A model generated the notes under the pieces. The model had not been told where the DNA came from and did not search any database. It saw nothing but the letters and a program-made list of their open reading frames with translations. Shown in pieces: positions 42,303 to 50,800 of a stretch of 64,000 nt of DNA (position 1 is its first letter; each line of letters opens with the position of its first letter). The translations under genes and the position numbers were made by a program. The DNA is from Bin87 sp965262485 (lineage in GTDB: Bacteria; Chloroflexota; Dehalococcoidia; Lucifugimonadales; UBA3495): assembly GCA_965262485.1 (NCBI GenBank), contig OZ253540.1, positions 1,736,001 through 1,800,000 on the forward strand. The letters are read 5' to 3'.

Positions 42303-43352
42303 TTACTTGAACGCCGGCATGACCTTTTCAGTAAGCATTTTGATGTTTCGCAGCACAATATCATGCGGAATGAGACCTCCGGCATTTAGCTCAGCGACCA
42401 CGCCGTCCAGACCAAGCTCTTCCCGCAATTTCGTGAAGCGGTCGACCAGATCCTCCGGAGTGCCGAACGCCACCTTGGTTTCCAGGATGTCTTCGTACGA
42501 CAATTGCGCCAGACGAGCGGCCCGGTCGTCGCGCAGTTCGGTTTGCTGGATACCGGCTGAACCCGAATCCGCCCGATAGAGTTGACCCATGCGACCAAAA
42601 TAGGCCTGGATGCTTTCAAACGGTTCATCAACAGCGGCGGCTTCATTCTGGCCCACATACACCGGGACACGCAACGAAACATCCCCGTCTCCCGCGTGTC
42701 CGGCGTCGCTCCAGGCCTTTCGGTAGTGTTTCAGGTTCTCGCGCAATTCCGGTATATCCATGCCGCGCAACCCCACGAAAATGGGATAACCCGCTTCGCC
42801 GGCCCGCGGGAAAGTTTCCGCTGTGGTGGCCGCCATCCGGAACGGAGGATGCGGTTTCTGGTAGGGCAACGGCGCCACCGTTGCGTTGTTAACCTGATAA
42901 TACTGTCCTTCGTAGGAAAACGGTTCGCCTTCCCACGCCCGCAGGATTATGTCCAGGGCTTCGCTGAACCGGTCGCGACTTTCCGTGTATGGAACACCGT
43001 AAATGTCATACGACCTGGCGAACCCGCTCCTGCCGATACCAAAATCGAAACGCCCTTCGCTGATCTGGTCAACGGTAGCCACCTCTTCGGCAATTCGCAG
43101 GGGATTGTTGAGCGGCAACACATAAACCGCCATTCCAATACGGAGCCGGCGGGTGCGCGTGGCTATGCTGCTGGCAATCGTTATCGGTGAAGACAACACC
43201 GATCGATCAGGCGTGAAGTGCAACTCAGCCAGCCATGCGCCATCCAGACCCATCGATTCAGCGGCGTCAATCAGCTCAAAACCTTCCGAAAAAGCCCCCG
43301 CCTGCGAAGCGCCGGCCCGGGTCTCAAACTGCATAAACATCCCAAAGTGCAT
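42303..43352 (-). CDS. LLM-class flavin-dependent oxidoreductase (bacterial luciferase-like)
   Basis: 349 residues from the ATG at 43352, which has GGGGGAG upstream; the frame extends 40 codons further without similarity. Landmarks: MHFGMFMQFETRAGASQAGA, GAWLAELHFTPDRSVLSSPI with the His of alkanal monooxygenases, IGMAVYVLPLNNPLRIAEEV and GRFDFGIGRSGFARSYDIYG. It uses reduced flavin and O2 to oxidise a small organic substrate. First gene of the five-gene minus-strand run. The closest group by eye is the alkanal/nitrilotriacetate monooxygenase branch. Confidence 0.9.
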   Translation of the reverse strand: MHFGMFMQFETRAGASQAGAFSEGFELIDAAESMGLDGAWLAELHFTPDRSVLSSPITIASSIATRTRRLRIGMAVYVLPLNNPLRIAEEVATVDQISEGRFDFGIGRSGFARSYDIYGVPYTESRDRFSEALDIILRAWEGEPFSYEGQYYQVNNATVAPLPYQKPHPPFRMAATTAETFPRAGEAGYPIFVGLRGMDIPELRENLKHYRKAWSDAGHAGDGDVSLRVPVYVGQNEAAAVDEPFESIQAYFGRMGQLYRADSGSAGIQQTELRDDRAARLAQLSYEDILETKVAFGTPEDLVDRFTKLREELGLDGVVAELNAGGLIPHDIVLRNIKMLTEKVMPAFK

Positions 43353-43456
43353 AAATCGCTCCCCCGCGTAGCAAGTGTCGTCGTCAGGTCCGGTCGGCGC
43401 CGCGCTGAAAAGTAAAACACAGGGCAATTGGGCGGTCAAGGCGAAGCCGAACTGGC

Positions 43457-43585
43457 GCAAGGGCCTTTTCAAAGTCCTCCAACCTCCCTCCGCTCATGGT
43501 GAGCTTGTCGAACCATCGCCGGCCGTCCTTTGACAGGCTCAGGACGAGCGGGTGGTTAATTTACACAACTTTGAAAAGGCCCTGG
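43457..43585. repeat. palindromic element, family B (copy 2)
   Basis: AGGGCCTTTTCAAAGTCC at one end and AACTTTGAAAAGGCCCT at the other are inverted. The interior (TTCGACAAGC... reading on the minus strand) matches copy 1 at 15585-15727 in the opposite orientation at most positions. The rest of the 43353-43690 gap holds no gene. Confidence 0.75.
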
Positions 43586-43697
43586 AACCCACCCCCAAAG
43601 CGGCGTGATGATTTGTAGATTCCCACGTCCATGCCCCATTTGCTCAATTTTTCTTTCAAATTCTAAAAAATAGCAAAAATTGGCGGTTTTATTGTCA

Positions 43698-43727
43698 TTG
43701 ACATAATCATCCCAATTTTCCTAATTT
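43698..43727 (+). promoter_or_regulatory. promoter of the surface-protein operon
   Basis: TTGACA at 43698-43703, an 18-base spacer, TAATTT at 43722-43727, about 66 bases before the start at 43793. The surrounding AT-rich island (43640-43740) stands out from the GC-rich background and contains runs of A and T that could assist transcription. Confidence 0.5.
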
Positions 43728-43792
43728 GGGCCGGAACATATTGTTGCCGCATATCAGGTCCTGTTTGCCCGGCCCCGAATTGGAGAATCCAG

Positions 43793-44842
43793 ATGTCTAT
43801 GATGCGTTTTATACCCGCCGGTTGCGTTATTACCGCCCTGATTGTGATGTGCGTTGTCGCGTCGCTCGCTATGTTGAGCGGCAACATCGCTGAATCAGCC
43901 TACAGCCGTTCACCGGCGCCGTTGTCAATAACACTGACCCAACCGCAGTGGCGCGTGGCCGCCGCCCAATCTGACGCCACCACGGCGTTCCAAGAGGAAG
44001 CAGCGGGGTTTTCGGCGTTCTACCGAGTCCCGGCGCCGACCGAAACTGATACGTCGTCGAAACCCGCTCCGCGCCTGAACGTACGGGCGATTACCGGCAC
44101 ATTGTTGTCTCCCACCACATCGGGAGACACGGTAAGGACCGGCGCTGGCTCGATTGTGGCCCTGGGTGACAACTACGGGATTGTGTCAATCCCCATGTTT
44201 CGGGCTACAGGAGTTTCCCACGTACACGTTCCATCGACGTCGGTGAATGTTTATTACGACGATCGGGGCTGGATAGTGGCGTACTTGCCGGTTGGGGAGC
44301 CGGCCGCCCTCATCTGGCGGCACGATGCGTCGTACGCCGATGCCCCTTTGACCGTTTCCCAGGGTTTGGAAGAGAACCTGCTGATCCTGGCCATTAACGA
44401 AGCCCTGACCGCCAGCGATCCCTCTTTGGCCCCGGTTACTCACGAGTCCGCCGGATACTACGATTGGGAAAACCCCGACTGCAACGCCTTCACCGTGTTC
44501 AGCGATTCCACCAACGGGGAAATCACCAGCGATTCCCCCACCGGGGAAGTCCCTGGTGGTGTTGTTTTCGTAGTCCCATCTACCATCAAAACCGTACTGT
44601 CTTCGGCGGCGGTATTGATCACCGTCCAGTTGGAAGGCGGCGGCGAGGTGTCGGCTTCAGTGCTGATCGACGGCGAACTTGCCACATCCGCCCACCAAAA
44701 TGACGGGGCAATAGCGAGTTCTCATTTCGTATTGAAGCGCTCTGGCGGCATCGCCACCAGGCACCGCATGTCGGTGGACGCAACTCCGGGGAAATCAGCC
44801 GTCGGCGTGGTGGTGTTGCTATACCAAAAACCAACGCCCTGA
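43793..44842 (+). CDS. secreted protein of unknown family
   Basis: 349 residues, ATG with GGAG seven bases upstream. Signal peptide: MSMMRF then a hydrophobic run VITALIVMCVVASLAMLSG and a probable cut after NIAESAYS. The mature part is low in Cys and rich in small and beta-forming residues. One domain spans about 95-200 with GAGSIVALGDNYGIVSIPMF and YYDDRGWIVAYLPVGEPAAL, followed by a helix-containing segment. A C-terminal half (220-349) reads like a jelly-roll/beta-sandwich (VLSSAAVLITVQLEGGGEVS). I recognise no family. It precedes the giant CARDB protein by 41 bases, so the two are probably one operon and may act together at the cell surface. Confidence 0.8.
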   Translation: MSMMRFIPAGCVITALIVMCVVASLAMLSGNIAESAYSRSPAPLSITLTQPQWRVAAAQSDATTAFQEEAAGFSAFYRVPAPTETDTSSKPAPRLNVRAITGTLLSPTTSGDTVRTGAGSIVALGDNYGIVSIPMFRATGVSHVHVPSTSVNVYYDDRGWIVAYLPVGEPAALIWRHDASYADAPLTVSQGLEENLLILAINEALTASDPSLAPVTHESAGYYDWENPDCNAFTVFSDSTNGEITSDSPTGEVPGGVVFVVPSTIKTVLSSAAVLITVQLEGGGEVSASVLIDGELATSAHQNDGAIASSHFVLKRSGGIATRHRMSVDATPGKSAVGVVVLLYQKPTP

Positions 44843-44883
44843 TGCTGCGCGCAAGACGTTAGTACAACTCTTGGCCCCGACCG

Positions 44884-47800
44884 ATGCTTCACAACACAAC
44901 CGCAGCACAGGCATGTGTATTTGCATTGCTCATCTTCTTGGTCAGCGCCTGGTTCATCAGCGTCACCACCAACCTAGAGCCTGCTTTGGCGGTTGACGAC
45001 CGTTCAACCAATCGCGGCGCCGAATTATTCGGAGTTCAAGAATCCTGTACTGACGACGTGAGCATTAATGTTTGGGGCCTGATCGATAATCCAGACAGTT
45101 TCGTGCTCAAGGACCCACCGGATTACGGGCCTGACGATAAACTCTGGATTTACTACGACGTTGAAAACTTCAGCTGCCAGGACGTTAGCGTTTCGGTTAC
45201 GTTGACCGGGTCCGTGAGCCAGAGTCAGATACAAAACGCAAATTCCTATGAAGACGTGTGCCTCACCGAATGCACCATTGCGGCCGGCGGTTACTACCCG
45301 GGGGACGTTAAGTGGGACCTGGCAGCCCATCCATCGGTATCCAACGAGCAGGTAGTTGCCACTCTCACTATTCTGTCGCCCTCGGATTTCGTAGATGTGG
45401 ATGCAACCAACAACACCAGCGCCACCGACGCCGCCATCAACGTCGTGCATCTCGACCCCGATCCTCCGAAACCGGTGGTCGATATCAAACTCAGCGGCGT
45501 CGCTCCGTCCAGTGCAGCAGCAATCGTCGGCGATTCCCTCGTCTTCGCCGCAACGGTCATGAATGCCGGAACCGTTGCCGCGGCGCCCCAGTTGTCACTG
45601 TATTTGGGCAGCGATGAAACTCCCATTGTATCCAGCAGTATCGCCGATATTGCGCCCGGCGCCTCGGCGACTCAGGAAATCACTTGGGACACGTCCGCCC
45701 AGGCAGCGGGCCAGTACACACTCAGGATAGTTGCCACTGCGCCCGATGAAATGCTGACCGATGACAATGAGATCAAGATTCCGGTAACACTGCGCGATCC
45801 TGTCGTGAACGTGCGTTTGTCGGCAGTCGAACCGTCCCATACCACGGCAATAATAGGTCAAACCGTCACATTTCAGGTTTCGGTGTCCAACGCCGGCGAA
45901 TCGTCAGTTGAACCCACCGTCAGTTTGTTCGTGGGCGACGCCGACAGCCCGGTCAAAACCGTCCACTCGCCCGCAATAGCGCCCGGTGGAGTGAGTGAGC
46001 TGATTTTGACGTGGGACACCTCCGACACGTCCGCGGGAAACACTCTTTTAAGGATAGCGGCGCTGGCGCCCGACAATACGGCTGCTGATGCGGCAGTGCG
46101 CCGACTGGAAATGCGTTTGCACAACTCCGTTGACTTGGGCATAACCTCCGCCCGGGTGTTGAGTGAGGAAACGTACCTGGGTAATCGGATTCCGGTGGCT
46201 GTAACCGTCGCAAACACCAGCGATTTCGACGCTGAAACTTCGACGGTAACGTTGCACATTCGCGGCGAAGCGTCGCCGGTCGCCACCGCATCAATCCCGC
46301 TCATCGGTTCTCACTCCTCTGCAACCGTGGAATTACGGTGGGACACAGCAGGCCTCGCCACCGGCCAATACGATCTGGACGCCACCGTCCAAAGTTGCTG
46401 CGACACCAATGCGACCAACAACTCTGCATCGTTGAATGTAATCCTGCGCAACGCCATTGAGTTGATTGATGTCGCGCCAATCGCATCCAAAGCCGTAGTG
46501 GGCGACCGCATCGAATACACCGCAAGGATTCGCAATGAGGGTGAACGCGCCGCCGAAAACGTGACCGTCAGCCTGTACAAACTTTACGAAACCCCGGTGC
46601 TGGCTAAAACTCAGCCGTTCAGCATCCCTTCCGGATCAACAGTCGATGTAAAGTTTACTTGGGACACAACGACCATCTCTGTCGGGGATCATACCCTGTC
46701 CGTAGTTGCCAAGGCGGCAAACACCGAACCGGATACCAATGACGTTGGGTCGGCTTCGGCGACATTGTTTAACGCCATCGCAATCACAGCTGCACGGTAC
46801 ACTCCCGCAGATCCAATTGTTGGCAACGATATATCCATCGAAGCCACGGTGGAGAACCGGAGCATATACGAAGTGCCCAACGCAACCGTCAAACTGACCT
46901 CGACCGATAAAGACGCACCGCCCGATATCCCTAAAGATAAATTGCACGCAACCGCCCAGACGGGAGCCATCGCTGCCGGCGCATCCCAACCCGTTACTTT
47001 GCTGCTTAAAACCGACGGCTCCCAGAAAAATATCGACAGATTCCCGCCTGGAAACCATCATTTCACCATCAAAGCCGAACTCACCGGAACCCCCGCCGAT
47101 ACTGACGACCTTTGGCCCATGGAAATCACGATGCGAGATCCCATCGTGGATATCGAGCTCGTCAGTATCGTCGCTGACAGTTCGGTAGGGGTAATCGGAA
47201 ACCCGGTTACATTGTCGGCCACCGTCGCCAACCACGGCGAGTCAACCGTCCCGGTTTCCTTGCAGCTGCTGGAGCGTAGCGATTCCCAGCCCGTTGACAG
47301 CACGACCACCACTCCGATTGCACCCGGCGCAACCGCCAGTGTGTCCCTCGAATGGGATACTCACATCTACTCGATAGGCGATTTCACCCTTCGCGTCGTG
47401 GCAGCGGCGGACGGCGACGTTAGCATCGGCAACGACACCCATAGTTTGAAAGTGCGCCTGTTTCAGTCCGCGTTCGACGGACTCGTGGGCAGCTACGAAT
47501 GTTCGGAAGACGTGGGTGTAAAGGTGCTGAAACTCGCCGCCGGGCAGAATGCCCCCAAAGACCCGCCTCGGTACGATGCTGACGAAATATTGGCCATCGC
47601 CTACCAGATCAACAACTACAGCTGCGATGCCGACGTAACCGCCAGGGTGGAATTAACGGGAACCGTCAGTGGTGCCAGCATTTCAGATCCTACGGATGAA
47701 TGCCTGTCCGGTTGTCTGATCCCAGCCGGCGGCAGATCTGGCGGCGTCGCGCAATGGGAGCTGCTCAATCACCCGGCGGCGCAGCATGAATCCGTCCGCG

Positions 47801-50800
47801 CAGCAATCACCATCGTTCAACCCGCATCCTTTGCCGACACTGACACCTCCAACGATGAACACCGGTCGGCACAATGGATCGACCGTATGCCGCATCAGGA
47901 CATATTGTTGAGCGGAGGCCCCGGCGATAGTAACTCGGGGCGCGCTTCGAGCGCCCTCGGGAAACCAGCGTTCGGCGTAGTGGACGTCCAGCTGGTTTCG
48001 GCGGATTCGGATAGCCCGGTGCCCTTCTCCCAATTGGCTGCGCCGGTATCCATCACCATAGCGAACCACGGGGAGCAAACCGAGTTTGTAACCGCAAGGG
48101 TCATTCGTTCCGGTTCTGCGCAATCCGACGAACCCGATTTGGTATCGACCTACGTCAGCGTGGCTCCGGGCGCCCAATCATCTGTTGTGATGAATGTGCC
48201 GGCTGCTCGACTGAGCGTCGGCATCAACGACCTCACCGTCCAAATAGCGGCCACCAGCGATTCCGACCTGTCTGACAATGCCCGGCCCTTATCCGTTCAC
48301 CGAATGCTCCGGCAAGCGCCATACAGCATATCGGGCGTGGAGATTCCGGATCGGCTAACGCCCGGCGATAACGCGGTTATAACTGTCTATCTGGCCAACG
48401 ATGGCCAATCGCCGGTCGCCGTCCTCCTGGACGCACAGGTTGATGGCGCATCCATCGCCAACGCGCCCGTCTCGTCGGAAATCATCAGCGCCGGCGCCAC
48501 CGGCAACGTGGTACTCACGTGGACCATTGCAGAAACTTTCGCGCCCGGCGAGTATCGCCTAGTCGTCAGCGCCACCGACCCCCTATCGCCCGAAACGGCT
48601 GCAGCATCGTTCAGCAAGGAAATCGCGGTACGGGGGCCGGACGGTGGGACTATCACGGACGTCAAGGTAAGCCCACCCGCCATCTTGCCTGACGAAACCG
48701 CAACCGTCACGGTCAAATTCCGAAACGATGGCCCAACCCCGCGGGTTTTTCCGTTTGACCTTTTCTTCGGCGAGAGTATTACACCGGTTTCCCACGGCTC
48801 CACCGTGCTGTTGGAGTCGGGAGAGACCGGCACAGCGCGCCTGTTTTGGAAAAGCGGGACCAATAATGAGCCTGGTGAGTATGACCTGCGCGTGGTCGGC
48901 GAATTCGACGAACGAACCACGTCCGTAACAGTGCTTCAACCCGTCCAAAACGTGGCGATTACCGAAGCGTCGGCATCGCGCAGCACGTTGGTGATTGGTC
49001 GCCACCACACGGTTGAAATCAGGGCAACGGTAACCAATCTTGGTGGCCAGGCAGCGGCCGTGACGGTGAATCTGTACCAAGAGGGCAGCCCGGATGACGT
49101 TATCACCTACCCCACAACCAACAAAATCAGCGTTCTGCAGGGGAAGTCGATTGAGGTGGTGATGGAATGGCCCTTGCCTTCGGATATTACAGTCGGGAAA
49201 TACACGCTCCGGTTGATGGCAGATGTGGCTGGCGACAGCCAACCCGACGACAACCGCCAGTCAATCCCTATCACAGTGCGCGGAGAATACGCCGACGACG
49301 AGCTGATTAATATCGCAGTGCAGCCCAATCCTGCGTTCCTTGGTGAGGAGGTGAACGTCTCGGTTTCCGTTTACAACCCAACGGGAACACCGTTGTCCAT
49401 CCCTATCTCCCTGGAGACCAACGGCTTCCAGTCCGGTTCAAACGTACGCAACTTGTCGGTCCAACCCGAACAATGGGCAACCCGTGAGTTTGACTGGCGA
49501 ACGGGTAAGCAATCTCCCGGTATGTTTGCCGTTACCGCCTCCGCCGATTTTGGTGAACACACGTGGAACGAAATCGGCGCAGCCAACCGCATCGCGACCG
49601 CGACAATATCCGTGACATTGCAGCAGGTTGACGCCGAGATCGTGGCAATGTACACGACACCGCGCTCCGCCGCCTCGCCGGGTGAGCCGGTGACCGTATC
49701 AGTTGAGGTACGTAACAACGGGCGCGCGGCCATTCGCGTGCCAGTCGAGTTGACGTTTCCCTCCGCCGACAAAGCTCCGGAACGCCGGTCGCCCCGGATA
49801 CTCCCCGGCGAAACTGCCACCGTAGAGTTCACCTGGAATACCCGCAATTACGAGCCTGGCCGGCACTCCCTCTACGCCAGGTTGACGGGCAGTGGCAACA
49901 TCACGGTCGGGGCCACCGCGGCCGAGGTGCAATTCCTGCTCACACGGTCAGAGCTATCCGCCACCATTGAGACGATATCCACGCATCCATTGTCGGCCAG
50001 AGTTGGCGACAGCGTCGACATCACCGTTGTAGTGCGTAACGACGGTCCGATATCAGCCTACATTCCAGTCACAATCTATTTCCCTTCTTCCGTCCGACAA
50101 CCCGAAACGCGAAGTCCGTTAACCCAACCGGGCTCGAGCAGCGTGGCCAGTTTCCGTTGGCGCACCAGCAATTTCAAACCTGGGGAGCATATCTTCAGAG
50201 CGGCAATACAGGCTCAGAATGGCTCCGGCCCGGTGGTATCGGCACGGACATTCACCGTGGAATTACTGCCCCCGGAAGTAGACTTCGCCGTCCTGGAATT
50301 TTTCCCTCCCGACGCCGACACCCCGTTAGAGCGCGGAGAATGGGTGGACATACCGGTCAAATTGCAGAATCTGGGGAGTTATGCCGGACGAGGCTCCATC
50401 GTGCTGACCGATCTCACCGCCGGCAAAACCCTGTACAGCCGGGATATCAGCCTCGATCCAGGCGAATCCAGGGTCGTTACGTTCGTTTGGAAAACGCTGC
50501 GCCACGCCATCGGAGAACACCGGCTTCAGGTGACTGCAAACGCCAATTACGACCGCAATCGCCTCAACGACACCTCCGACACCATACCGGTTTTCGTTTT
50601 CACCGATCGCAATATCACGCTCGGCGTCGGCCTCAACCTCCCCCTCGATCACACCTTCGGAGAAATGAGCCAACCCATCACATTGCAGGTTGACGCCGAG
50701 ATCGTGGCGATGTATACGTCGCCGAGTTCCACCGCCTCGCAAGGTGAGCCTGTGACCGTATCAGTGGAGGTACGCAACAACGGGCGCGCAGCCATCAACG

